Assembly (NCBI GenBank): GCA_039027435.1 | Contig: JBCCKF010000005.1 | Coordinates: 199,320-263,319 of the forward strand | Direction: 5' to 3' | DNA length: 64,000 bases | Origin: CALBPI01 sp039027435 | GTDB lineage: Bacteria > Pseudomonadota > Gammaproteobacteria > Steroidobacterales > Woeseiaceae | Position numbers and translations under genes: made by a program | In this document: one piece after another, positions 1 through 7,916 of the stretch | Numbering within the stretch: position 1 is the stretch's first letter | Layout: each line of letters opens with the position of its first letter | The notes under the pieces: model-generated | Told to the model about the DNA's origin: nothing | What the model saw: only the letters and a program-made list of their open reading frames with translations | Database searches by the model: none

Positions 1-1537
1 CGCGCGATAACGCCATCTTCTGCCATTGGCCGAGCGATAGCTCCTGGCCATCGGCGAACCATCGGCCGAGCTGAGTGTCGTAGCCGGAGGCCATACGCTC
101 GACAAACGGGGCGGCCATGCCGTCGCGCGCGGCGACCTGCCAGCGTTCGCGATCATCGAAAGCGCTGACGTCTCCCGCACCGATGTTCTCTCCGACGGTC
201 ATCTGGTAGCGCGTGAAGTCCTGAAAAATCACGCCGAAACGGCGCAAGAGCACCTCTTGGTTCCATTCCGGCAGCGGTGTGCCATCAAGCAAAATCTCCC
301 CTTCATCCGGGGGATAGAGTCCCGTCAGCAGTTTGATGAGTGTCGTCTTTCCGGCCCCGTTCTCACCTACGAGCGCCAGAGACTCGCCAGGTTTGATCGA
401 CATCGTGATCGATTGCAACGCGGGCTCGGATGCGCCCGGATACGTAAAGCTCACGTCCTTGAGCGTCAATCCGGACCCGGGCTCACGCCCGCTTATGGCG
501 TTCCCTCTGGCGACCGGTGAAGGTTGGTCGAGATATTCGTAGAGATTCGACAGGTACAGGTTGTCTTCGTACATTCCGCTGATCGAGGAAAGACTCGCGG
601 CCACCGCCGACTGACCTTGACGGAACACGAGCAGATACATGGTCATTTGACCAAGAGAGATCGCACCGGCGATCGCCGCGATTGCGATCCAGCCGTAGCT
701 GAAATAAAAGGCGAGCGCGCTCAGTACGCCGAGGATGAATCCCCATGTTTCGCGACGGATCGTCAGCTTTCGATCCTCGCCGAATAGTCTTGCGAAGATC
801 GCCCGATATCGCTTCAGGAGCATGGGGCCCAGCCGGAAGAGCCGGACCTCTTTCACATGATCCTCGCGGGCAAGAACCGTCTCGAGATACATCTGCATAC
901 GTGAGTCCGGCGAGCGCCACCGGAACAAACGGAAGGCGTCTCCAGAAAACCGGGTTTCTGCGATGAAGGAGGGAATCCCGGCGACCAAGAGAATCAACAC
1001 GGCCCAAACCGAGAACTGAATCAACAGGATGGCGTAGCTGATCAGAGAAATACTGTTTTGCAGCAGCGCGAACGTGCGATTGACCAGACTCAGTGGGCGG
1101 CTGGAAGCTTCGCGCCTTGCCCGCGTGAGTTTGTCGTAAAAGCTCGCATCCTCGAATTGCGCAACAGACAGCGTCAACGCCTTCTCGAGAATCATGACGT
1201 TAACGCGGTGCCCCAGTTGAGCACGCAGGAGTGACTGGCACAAACTGATGCCACGCTGTGCGCCACTGATCGCCAGAAATAGTGCGCCTTCCAGTGCAAC
1301 CCATTTGAGTGCTTGCGTCGGCTCGCCACCCGTCTCGATAGCCAGCACCACCGCATCCACGATGAGCTGACCGACAAACGCCATTGCCGCGGGCAACAAA
1401 CCGGTGACCAGCGTGAGGGCGCCAAAGACGAGCGTGAGCGGCTTGCTGGTGGTCCAGACAAGCTCGATTGCCTTGCGGCTGAATGCGAAGACGCCGAGCC
1501 CAAAAGTGGGCGTCGACTCGGTGGTCGATCCGCTCAC
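1..1537 (-). CDS. ABC exporter, fused permease and ATPase (C-terminus beyond left edge)
   Basis: Type IV (MdlB/MsbA-like) ABC half-transporter that would use ATP to export a substrate across the inner membrane. Reading the minus strand from a GTG at 1537 gives one open frame of about 512 codons to the window edge. The N-terminal part has hydrophobic membrane segments, for example around 1480-1380, 1050-970 and 710-640. The ATPase domain follows, with Walker A GENGAGKTTLIKLL near 350-310, a Q-loop in VIFQDFTRY near 215, and a C-loop variant LSLGQWQKMALSR at the very edge. Walker B and the H-loop lie outside the window. The start directly abuts the TGA of the upstream 106-codon gene, so the two are probably co-transcribed. 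No in-frame ATG occurs for the first 50 or so codons, which supports GTG. The substrate cannot be told from sequence; a peptide or lipid is possible. Confidence 0.9.
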   Translation of the reverse strand, partial: MSGSTTESTPTFGLGVFAFSRKAIELVWTTSKPLTLVFGALTLVTGLLPAAMAFVGQLIVDAVVLAIETGGEPTQALKWVALEGALFLAISGAQRGISLCQSLLRAQLGHRVNVMILEKALTLSVAQFEDASFYDKLTRARREASSRPLSLVNRTFALLQNSISLISYAILLIQFSVWAVLILLVAGIPSFIAETRFSGDAFRLFRWRSPDSRMQMYLETVLAREDHVKEVRLFRLGPMLLKRYRAIFARLFGEDRKLTIRRETWGFILGVLSALAFYFSYGWIAIAAIAGAISLGQMTMYLLVFRQGQSAVAASLSSISGMYEDNLYLSNLYEYLDQPSPVARGNAISGREPGSGLTLKDVSFTYPGASEPALQSITMSIKPGESLALVGENGAGKTTLIKLLTGLYPPDEGEILLDGTPLPEWNQEVLLRRFGVIFQDFTRYQMTVGENIGAGDVSAFDDRERWQVAARDGMAAPFVERMASGYDTQLGRWFADGQELSLGQWQKMALSR

Positions 1538-1858
1538 TCAGGGTTGCCTGGTGCGCGCCTCGCGAACCAGTTCGACATAACGAGGCGTCAAGCCGCCATC
1601 GGCAAACAGCGGGTCGCCATGGTCATCGTGTCCGATGATCTCCTCGCTGGGCTCATAGGGCATCGCAGCCTCCGCTGCATCGAGTGCCACGTGCAACAGG
1701 TCTGCGATGATGGTCTCGGCGTCGAGCCCTGGAAACAGGGCGGCCAGCGCTTCAATGCGAGCTGCATCATCGACGTCTAGCCGGATGGCGTAGCGTGATT
1801 CGGATTCGTTTGCGACTGGTGTCTGCTGCCAGCGCTGCAGAAGTTGCTGGAACGGCAT
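1538..1858 (-). CDS. Small conserved protein of the family often labelled 'type 1 pili tip component'
   Basis: A 106-residue soluble, acidic protein with no signal peptide or membrane segment. It has an N-terminal FQQLLQRW segment, a core resembling YAIRLDVDDAARIEALAALF, and a C-terminal GLTPRYVELVREAR. I recall this pattern from short gammaproteobacterial proteins annotated as type 1 pili tip component. That label has no visible support here, since no pilin or chaperone genes are nearby, so the function is best called unknown. The stop touches the GTG of the ABC exporter, suggesting one transcript. It is divergent from the permease at 1894, with only about 35 bp between starts. Confidence 0.75.
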   Translation of the reverse strand: MPFQQLLQRWQQTPVANESESRYAIRLDVDDAARIEALAALFPGLDAETIIADLLHVALDAAEAAMPYEPSEEIIGHDDHGDPLFADGGLTPRYVELVREARTRQP

Positions 1859-1893
1859 GCATTCCCCGATGTAGTGGAGCCGATGACGCTAAA

Positions 1894-3798
1894 ATGTACC
1901 AGATCGGTGTCGCTGGGCTAGCATTGGCCGTCAGCCCGGCTAGGGCATTTGGGGATTTTCGGATTTTGGAAGCAGGTACGCTCACAAATCACGGGCTTTT
2001 TGCGCTCGTGCTGACCGGTATTGCGCTGTACCTGTTCACGCGGGATCGCATTGCACTCGAGAGCTCAAGTCTCGCGGTTTTGCTCGTGCTGGTGGCGGTC
2101 TTTCAGGTCTTCCCGTTTGCGACCGACGGCGCCGTGGTGCCCGTTTCACTGTTCTTCTCAGGTTTCGGTAACGAGGCGCTGATCGCGGTCTGTGCGCTCA
2201 TGATCGTAGGTAAGGGAATCGAGACCACGGGTGCACTCCAACCACTAGCCGGAGTGATCGCAACCGCATGGCAAGCGCGACCTGCGCTCGCCATGCTCGC
2301 CACGTTGGTGGTGGGGGCAGTCTTGAGTGCATTCCTGAACAACACCCCGATTGTGGTGTTGCTGCTGCCCATTCTTGTGGGTGTTGCGATGCGTGCGAAC
2401 CTGCCGGTTTCAGGCATTTTGATGCCGATGGGGCTTGCGACGATCGTCGGCGGCATGGCAACGACGATCGGTACCTCGACTAACCTGCTGGTGTCCGGAA
2501 TTTCAGACGACCTGGGGCTCGAGCCTTTTGGTTTGTTCGATTTCACACTGCCGGTCGCCATTGTCGGAGGCATCGGCATTCTGTTTCTCTGGTTGGTGGC
2601 GCCGCTGCTGCTGCCACAGCGCGAGCCGCCGCTGGCCGACACCTCACCCCGGGTATTCACCGCGCAGCTCTACGTCGTCGACGGCAGTTTTGCGGTCGGG
2701 CGCTCGCTCTCCGAGGTGCGCGCCAAAACCAACGGTCGCTTGCGGATTGATCGTATCCAACGGGGTGATTCGCTGTTCCTCGCCAAGCTGCCTTCGGTGA
2801 AGTTTCAGACGGGCGACCGCATCTATGTCAAAGACACCGCCGAGCAATTGAAAGCCTACGAGCAGGAACTCGGTGCCAAGCTGTTCAAGGCCGACGGCGA
2901 GGACGCTGCCGATGGTGATGTCCCCTTCGCGGCACCAGGGCAACAGCTTGCCGAAGTTGTTGTGACACGCGGCTCTTTGCTGCACAGGCGTACCCTTGAT
3001 GCGGTACGGTTTCCGGCAACCTTTGGATTGTTGCCGCTGGCGCTGCACCGCGCGCGCTTCCCGAGTTCACGCGTTACCCAGGATATCGGTTCGATCCGCC
3101 TGCGCGCAGGCGATGTGTTGTTGGTTCAGGGTACAGGCAAAGCGATCGACACACTCAAGGAAAACGGCGCGATGCTCGTGCTTGACGGCACAACCGAACT
3201 GCCGCACACCCATCGCGCAAATCGTGCGCTTGGCATCATGGGATTTGTCATCCTGACCGCTGCATTCGGGGTGTTGCCAATCGCAGCCAGTGCCCTGATT
3301 GGCGTCGGATTGATGCTGTGGACGCATTGCCTGACCTGGGAGAATGTCGCCGAGGCTTTGTCGGTTCCGATTGTCATGATCATCGTCACCAGTCTCGCGC
3401 TCGGTAACGCGTTGATGGTCACCGGCACGGCCGACTACCTCGCACTCGCCTTCGTGGAGCTGACCAGTGGTTTGTCCATTCCGGTGATCTTGAGCGGCTT
3501 CATGCTGATCATGTCGGTCTTGACCAATGTGGTGTCCAACAATGCGGCTGCCGTGATCGGCACACCGATTGCGGTGAGCATCGCAACGCAACTCGGGGTG
3601 GACCCCAAGCCGTTTGTGCTCGCGGTTCTGTTTGGTGCCAACATGAGCTACGCGACGCCGATTGGCTACCAGACCAATCTGCTGGTGCTGAGCGCCGGCG
3701 GCTATAGTTTCACTGATTTCCTGCGCGTCGGGATTCCCCTGACGCTGATCATGTGGCTCGGCTTCTCGATCGTGCTGCCGATGCTATACGGGCTGTAG
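1894..3798 (+). CDS. SLC13/ArsB-type permease with two cytoplasmic RCK_C (TrkA_C) domains
   Basis: Inner-membrane ion transporter of the CitMHS/ArsB superfamily (COG0471-like), probably sodium-coupled anion uptake such as sulfate or dicarboxylate. Two hydrophobic halves of several helices each flank a soluble middle region of about 180 residues. That region holds two RCK_C-like modules, seen in phrases such as VDGSFAVGRSLSEVR and TRGSLLHRRTLDAVRF. Each half ends with an asparagine-rich re-entrant motif, FLNNTPIVVLLLP and LTNVVSNNAAAVIGTPIA, as is usual in this family. The frame is open from 1795, but that stretch overlaps the divergent 106-codon gene. I chose ATG 1894; TTG 1966, just before the first helix, is an alternative. 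Substrate is not predictable. Confidence 0.88.
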   Translation: MYQIGVAGLALAVSPARAFGDFRILEAGTLTNHGLFALVLTGIALYLFTRDRIALESSSLAVLLVLVAVFQVFPFATDGAVVPVSLFFSGFGNEALIAVCALMIVGKGIETTGALQPLAGVIATAWQARPALAMLATLVVGAVLSAFLNNTPIVVLLLPILVGVAMRANLPVSGILMPMGLATIVGGMATTIGTSTNLLVSGISDDLGLEPFGLFDFTLPVAIVGGIGILFLWLVAPLLLPQREPPLADTSPRVFTAQLYVVDGSFAVGRSLSEVRAKTNGRLRIDRIQRGDSLFLAKLPSVKFQTGDRIYVKDTAEQLKAYEQELGAKLFKADGEDAADGDVPFAAPGQQLAEVVVTRGSLLHRRTLDAVRFPATFGLLPLALHRARFPSSRVTQDIGSIRLRAGDVLLVQGTGKAIDTLKENGAMLVLDGTTELPHTHRANRALGIMGFVILTAAFGVLPIAASALIGVGLMLWTHCLTWENVAEALSVPIVMIIVTSLALGNALMVTGTADYLALAFVELTSGLSIPVILSGFMLIMSVLTNVVSNNAAAVIGTPIAVSIATQLGVDPKPFVLAVLFGANMSYATPIGYQTNLLVLSAGGYSFTDFLRVGIPLTLIMWLGFSIVLPMLYGL

Positions 3799-3832
3799 AG
3801 TCCAAAGACACCCAACCTAGAGAGATAGAGAC

Positions 3833-5668
3833 ATGCAAATTCGAAGGAATCTGTGCATTGCCGTGGCTGTGATGCTTGCCGCGTGCCAGAACGATAGTCC
3901 GGCGCCGGAACAGACCACCGAGGTACAGGAGTCCGTGGCCGATCACTCCGCCAAAGCTAATGCGTTCTTTGATCGGGTGTTCGACGAGAACGTTGCACGC
4001 AGCCCGATGATGCAAAGCTATCTCGGCATGAAAGGGGACTATGACCAGTGGGATGAGGTCTCAGAGGCACGTAGCGCAGAGGAGCTCGAACTCACCCGTG
4101 CGTACCTCGCCGAGGCTAGAGAGACGATCAACCCCGAGCTGCTCGATGCGCAAACGAAAGTGAGCTTCGAGTTGTTTGTTGCCGACATGGAGCGTGAGAT
4201 CGAGGCCTACGAGTGGCGACTGCATAACTATCCGATCAATCAAATGAACGGGGTGCATTCACAGATTCCTTCCTTCCTGATCAATATTCACCGGATTGCG
4301 GACGTGTCCGATGCCGAGGCCTACATCGCGCGGTTGAAGGGCGTGCCGAAACTCATCGATCAAACGCTGGAGCAGGTCGCGCTGCGGGCTGAGCAGGGCA
4401 TCCTGCCGCCCAAGTTCACGTTTCCGTACGTCATCGAGTCTGCGCAGAACGTGATGAGGGGCAAGCCATTCGAAGCGGATAGCGACACGGACTCCACTTT
4501 GCTGGCCGACTTCCGGAGCAAAGTCGAGGCACTATCGATCAGCGACGAACAGAAACTCGATCTCATCGATCGTGCGGAGGGCGCTCTCGTTGAGTCGGTT
4601 GCACCTGCTTATCAGGACCTCATCGCGGCCGTGAGCCGGTTCGAGACCGAAGCGACCACCGACGACGGCGCGTGGAAATTGCCGGATGGAGAAGCGTTCT
4701 ACAACTTCGCGCTGCAGGGCACCACGACGACCGATCTCACCGCGAGCGAAATCCACGAAATCGGATTGAAAGAGGTCGAACGCATCCATGCCGAGATGCG
4801 CGACATCATGGCGCAGGTCGAGTTCGAAGGATCGCTGCAGGAGTTCTTCGTTTTCCTGCGTGAGGACGAGCAGTTCTTCTACCCGGATACCGATGCCGGG
4901 CGCGAGCGCTATCTGACAGAGGCCACGGCCTTCATCGACGATATGCGTGAGCAGCTCGATGCGCTGTTCCTGCGCAAACCGAAAGCGGAAATCATCGTCA
5001 AACGCGTGGAGCCGTTTCGCGAACGTTCGGCGGGCAAAGCGTTCTACCAGCAACCCACACCAGACGGATCGCGACCGGGCACCTACTACGCAAACCTCTA
5101 CAGCATGGCGGACATGCCGGTGTATCAGATGCAGGCCCTCGCCTATCACGAGGGTATTCCCGGGCACCATATGCAGATCGCGATCGCTCAGGAGCTGGAT
5201 GGGCTGCCGAAGTTTCGACGGTTCGGGCGCTACACCGCCTATATCGAGGGGTGGGGCCTGTACAGCGAAATCCTGCCGAAGGATATCAATGCCTACACCG
5301 ACCCTTATCAGGACTTCGGGCGTCTCGCGATGGAGATTTGGCGTGCAGCGCGGTTGGTGGTCGATACTGGCATTCACGCCAAGCAATGGACCCGAGAGGA
5401 GGCGATCCAGTACCTGATAGACAACACGCCGAATCCGGAAGGCGACGCGATCAAGGCCATTGAGCGCTACATCCTGTGGCCTAGCCAGGCGACGGCTTAC
5501 AAAGTTGGCATGCTGAAAATCCAGGAGCTCCGGGCGCGTGCGGAAACGGAGCTTGGAGATCGTTTTGATATCCGTGAGTTTCATGACGTCATTCTGCGAA
5601 ACGGTCCTGTGCCCCTCGACGTACTTGAGACATTTGTCGATCGATACATCGCTCAGGCGCGTTCCTGA
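3833..5668 (+). CDS. DUF885 family lipoprotein, putative metallopeptidase
   Basis: A 611-residue exported lipoprotein. Residues 1-18 form a signal peptide ending in a lipobox MLAAC, so the mature protein begins at Cys19 followed by Gln, compatible with outer-membrane sorting. The rest matches DUF885 (COG4805), a family with a gluzincin-like fold. The diagnostic motif YHEGIPGHHMQ lies near residue 440 and the downstream YIEGWGLYSE supplies the probable third zinc ligand glutamate. The likely role is hydrolysis of peptides or amino-acid conjugates at the cell envelope; the true substrate is unknown. It follows the permease by 34 bp with an AGAG-rich ribosome site, so both may share a transcript. 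It ends 67 bp before the trp leader peptide. Confidence 0.92.
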   Translation: MQIRRNLCIAVAVMLAACQNDSPAPEQTTEVQESVADHSAKANAFFDRVFDENVARSPMMQSYLGMKGDYDQWDEVSEARSAEELELTRAYLAEARETINPELLDAQTKVSFELFVADMEREIEAYEWRLHNYPINQMNGVHSQIPSFLINIHRIADVSDAEAYIARLKGVPKLIDQTLEQVALRAEQGILPPKFTFPYVIESAQNVMRGKPFEADSDTDSTLLADFRSKVEALSISDEQKLDLIDRAEGALVESVAPAYQDLIAAVSRFETEATTDDGAWKLPDGEAFYNFALQGTTTTDLTASEIHEIGLKEVERIHAEMRDIMAQVEFEGSLQEFFVFLREDEQFFYPDTDAGRERYLTEATAFIDDMREQLDALFLRKPKAEIIVKRVEPFRERSAGKAFYQQPTPDGSRPGTYYANLYSMADMPVYQMQALAYHEGIPGHHMQIAIAQELDGLPKFRRFGRYTAYIEGWGLYSEILPKDINAYTDPYQDFGRLAMEIWRAARLVVDTGIHAKQWTREEAIQYLIDNTPNPEGDAIKAIERYILWPSQATAYKVGMLKIQELRARAETELGDRFDIREFHDVILRNGPVPLDVLETFVDRYIAQARS

Positions 5669-5688
5669 ACATATTCACGGGCGGGGGT

Positions 5689-5726
5689 TATCGATGGGCT
5701 TGACGATCACACATGCGCCATCGATA
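5689..5726 (+). repeat. 9-bp inverted repeat bracketing the trp promoter (operator candidate)
   Basis: TATCGATGG at 5689-5697 is the exact reverse complement of CCATCGATA at 5718-5726, with a 20-bp spacer. The left arm lies just upstream of the -35 box and the right arm overlaps the -10 box. Two half-sites about 29 bp apart on the same helix face would suit a dimeric repressor. It does not look like the E. coli TrpR operator. Confidence 0.45.
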
Positions 5727-5728
5727 CT
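5700..5728 (+). promoter_or_regulatory. Candidate sigma70 promoter of the trp operon
   Basis: TTGACG at 5700-5705 and GATACT at 5723-5728 are separated by exactly 17 bp, a good fit to sigma70 spacing. Transcription would start near 5735, at or beside the ATG of the leader peptide. It is the best promoter-like pair between the DUF885 gene and trpE. Not verified experimentally. Confidence 0.55.
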
Positions 5729-5735
5729 CAGCCTC

Positions 5736-5789
5736 ATGAACGAGAGAGCAACTCAGAACGGCAACCAGCGCTGGTGGCACACCTCCTGA
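5736..5789 (+). CDS. trpL: trp leader peptide
   Basis: A 17-codon reading frame encoding MNERATQNGNQRWWHTS. It has tandem Trp codons at 5772-5777 four codons before the stop and sits about 130 bp ahead of trpE. Ribosome stalling at the Trp codons when charged tRNA-Trp is scarce would control the downstream attenuator. No clear Shine-Dalgarno sequence precedes the ATG. If the promoter at 5700-5728 is real, the messenger is nearly leaderless here. A longer in-frame start at 5694 exists but lies within the promoter. Tandem Trp codons, position and the following terminator together make the call strong. Confidence 0.88.
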   Translation: MNERATQNGNQRWWHTS

Positions 5790-5848
5790 ACAGGCGGGTG
5801 ACAGCGACTTATTGACAAAGCTTTCTCGGAACAAAATCCAACCCGCTT
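5780..5848 (+). promoter_or_regulatory. trp attenuator: alternative 1:2 and 2:3 RNA pairings
   Basis: Segment 1 (5780-5787, overlapping the leader stop) can pair with segment 2 (5792-5800). Segment 2 can instead pair with the left arm of the terminator: 5792-5799 with 5841-5848 gives eight base pairs including one G-U. That 2:3 pairing is the antiterminator and excludes the terminator hairpin. A ribosome stalled on Trp codons 5772-5777 would cover segment 1 and favour 2:3. This is the classic attenuation layout, deduced by hand pairing only. Confidence 0.75.
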
Positions 5849-5874
5849 GTGCTGACGCAGAAGCGGGTTTTTTT
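5840..5874 (+). terminator. Rho-independent terminator of the trp attenuator
   Basis: A perfect 9-bp stem, AACCCGCTT (5840-5848) with AAGCGGGTT (5861-5869), a 12-nt loop and a run of seven T at 5868-5874. It lies between trpL and trpE on the coding strand, which fits conditional termination of the leader transcript rather than the end of the DUF885 gene. Confidence 0.88.
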
Positions 5875-5919
5875 ATGCGGTGACGATTGCTACCGCGGGG
5901 ACAATCAGAGAGAACATAG

Positions 5920-7314
5920 ATGGCACAGGCATCGGCTTTTGACATCCTGGCAGACACAGATACGCCGGTCTCGGCGTGGCTCAAGCTGAAAGCGTTACGG
6001 CCGCGCTACCTGCTCGAGAGTGTGGAGCAAGGTCAGCGAGTCGCCCGTTTTTCGTTTCTCGGATTTGGTGACGTTCGATTGACGCGCATCGAAGATGGAC
6101 AGCTTCGCGATGCGAGTGGTCACGCCAGCGCCGCCCCGCAGACGCAAGACGAGTTGCTGGACGCACTGCGCGGCGCCCTCGAACAAGCACCCGCGTTGTT
6201 ACCGGAGTTGCCCGAAATTCCATTTCGGGGCGGACTTGTCGGTGTGGCTGGGTACGATGTCGTGCGCCGATTCGAACGACTGCCGGATGCGCCCCCGCCG
6301 CCGTCGATGCCCGAGGCGGCCTACATGGCGACGGAGTCTTTACTCGTTTTTGACCACCTGACTCGGCGCGTAGCCCTGTTGCATTCCGGCGAGCAAACCG
6401 ATCGTGTTCGCCTGAGAGATCAGGTGGTCGAGCTCTTGCGTGGCCCTTTGCCCGTAAGCGCAGGCGCTGGCGGGCAAGTCGGTGAGGCCGCTGCCAGTTT
6501 GTCCAGAGCTGAGTTTTGCGAGCACGTCGCGGCGGCACGCGAACACATTGCGGCAGGCGATATCTACCAGATTGTCTTGTCGGTCTGTTTCTCCGGAAAG
6601 ACCGACGTGCAGCCCTTCGAGGTCTATCGCGCTTTGCGTTTGTTGAACCCCTCGCCCTACATGTTCTTTTGCGATTTTGATGATCTTCAGGTGGCCGGGT
6701 CCTCGCCGGAGGCGCTGGTTCGACTCTCGGGATCGTCGGCGTCTTTGCGTCCCATCGCCGGCACACTGCCGCGCGGTGACACCGAAGCCCAGGACGAATC
6801 GAACGCGGAGCGACTGTTGGCCGATCCAAAGGAGCGCGCCGAACACGTGATGCTCGTCGATCTCGCTCGAAATGATCTTGGTCGTGTCGCTGCTCCAGGT
6901 ACTGTCGGGGTATCGCCCTACATGTCGATCGAACGCTACTCCCATGTCATGCACATCGTCAGCGGCGTAGAAGGGCAGCTAGACGAAGACAAAGATGCCT
7001 TCGATCTTTTTGCTGCGGCTTTTCCCGCCGGCACACTGGTCGGTGCGCCAAAAGTCAGGGCAATGGAGCTGATCGATGGCTTTGAGCCAGTGGGTCGCGG
7101 CTTGTATGCGGGTACTGTCGGGTACTTTGGCCAGGGTGGCGATATGGACCAGGCGATCACCATTCGAACACTGGTGTTTCGTGATGGTGAATTCAGCTTT
7201 CAGGCCGGCGCCGGCATTGTTGCCGATTCCGTGCCCGACAAGGAGTATGACGAGGTACTTGCAAAGAGTGCCATTCTGAGACGTGCGTTGTCGCTGGCGG
7301 GAGAAGGGTTGTGA
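5920..7314 (+). CDS. trpE: Anthranilate synthase component I
   Basis: Large subunit of anthranilate synthase, which converts chorismate plus ammonia (from TrpG glutamine) to anthranilate, the first step of tryptophan synthesis. The 464 residues are slightly short for the family. The feedback-site motif LLES appears near residue 31 (YLLESVEQGQRVARFSF), so Trp inhibition is probably retained. The chorismate-binding domain shows DIYQIVLS, PSPYMFF, SSPEALVRL, RPIAGTLPRG, VDLARNDLGRV and the C-terminal AGAGIVADSVPDKEYDE. These are hallmarks of TrpE/PabB; TrpE is chosen because of the operon. First structural gene after the attenuator; its TGA overlaps the GTG of trpG. Confidence 0.97.
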   Translation: MAQASAFDILADTDTPVSAWLKLKALRPRYLLESVEQGQRVARFSFLGFGDVRLTRIEDGQLRDASGHASAAPQTQDELLDALRGALEQAPALLPELPEIPFRGGLVGVAGYDVVRRFERLPDAPPPPSMPEAAYMATESLLVFDHLTRRVALLHSGEQTDRVRLRDQVVELLRGPLPVSAGAGGQVGEAAASLSRAEFCEHVAAAREHIAAGDIYQIVLSVCFSGKTDVQPFEVYRALRLLNPSPYMFFCDFDDLQVAGSSPEALVRLSGSSASLRPIAGTLPRGDTEAQDESNAERLLADPKERAEHVMLVDLARNDLGRVAAPGTVGVSPYMSIERYSHVMHIVSGVEGQLDEDKDAFDLFAAAFPAGTLVGAPKVRAMELIDGFEPVGRGLYAGTVGYFGQGGDMDQAITIRTLVFRDGEFSFQAGAGIVADSVPDKEYDEVLAKSAILRRALSLAGEGL

Positions 7315-7916
7315 GTGCAGAGCACGCGGTTCGATTGTTGATGATCGACAACTACGACAGCTTTACCTACAACCTCGTCCAGGCGTTTGCCGCTCAGGGT
7401 GCTGAAGTTCTGGTCCATCGAAACGATGTGTTGAGCATCGACGAGGCGAAGGCGCTGCAGCCCTCGCATCTCGTGATCTCACCGGGCCCGGGGCGTCCGG
7501 AGGATGCGGGTCGGTCTCTTGAGATGCTGGAGGGGTTTGCGGGCACATTGCCGATCCTCGGCGTTTGTTTGGGTCACCAGAGCATCGTTCAGCATTTTGG
7601 TGGTGAGATCGTCCGCGAGAGAAGGCTCATGCACGGCAAGACGTCCGAGATTTCACATGATGGCGCAGGTGTCTTTGCGGGTCTCGAGCAGCCCATGCAA
7701 GTGGGTCGTTACCACTCCTTGGGTGCGAACGCAGAAGCGTTGCCCGAGTGTCTTTTGGTCACCGCGCAAACCGACGAAGGCGAAATCATGGGGGTACGCC
7801 ACCGGGATCTGCAGATCGAGGGTGTGCAGTTTCACCCTGAGAGTGTCCTGACGCCGTCCGGAGATGCGCTGATGGGCAATTTCCTGAAAAAACGTGGAGG
7901 GCAGCGCGATGAGTGA
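7311..7916 (+). CDS. trpG: Anthranilate synthase component II (glutamine amidotransferase)
   Basis: Class I glutamine amidotransferase subunit that supplies ammonia to TrpE; paralogues of this type also serve PabB. The 201-residue protein starts with GTG at 7311, overlapping the trpE stop in GTGA. Visible motifs are the N-terminal MIDNYDSFTYNLVQ, the oxyanion segment SPGPGRPEDAG, the catalytic Cys in GVCLGHQ near residue 85, and the His-Glu pair in VQFHPESVLTP near the C-terminus. It is not fused to trpD, unlike in E. coli. Confidence 0.96.
   Translation: MSAEHAVRLLMIDNYDSFTYNLVQAFAAQGAEVLVHRNDVLSIDEAKALQPSHLVISPGPGRPEDAGRSLEMLEGFAGTLPILGVCLGHQSIVQHFGGEIVRERRLMHGKTSEISHDGAGVFAGLEQPMQVGRYHSLGANAEALPECLLVTAQTDEGEIMGVRHRDLQIEGVQFHPESVLTPSGDALMGNFLKKRGGQRDE

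Noticed and set aside
1..1537. Apparent fragmentation of the first gene into short pieces
   Set aside because: Reading from GTG 1537 gives one uninterrupted frame to the window edge; the short open frames on the opposite strand or in other frames are shadows.
4532..5584. 350-codon minus-strand open frame
   Set aside because: It lies wholly inside the DUF885 gene on the other strand, which has clear motifs; the frame has no recognisable domain and reflects GC-rich codon use.
5981..6829. 282-codon minus-strand open frame inside trpE
   Set aside because: Arg/Pro/Ala-rich translation with no motif; antisense shadow of trpE.
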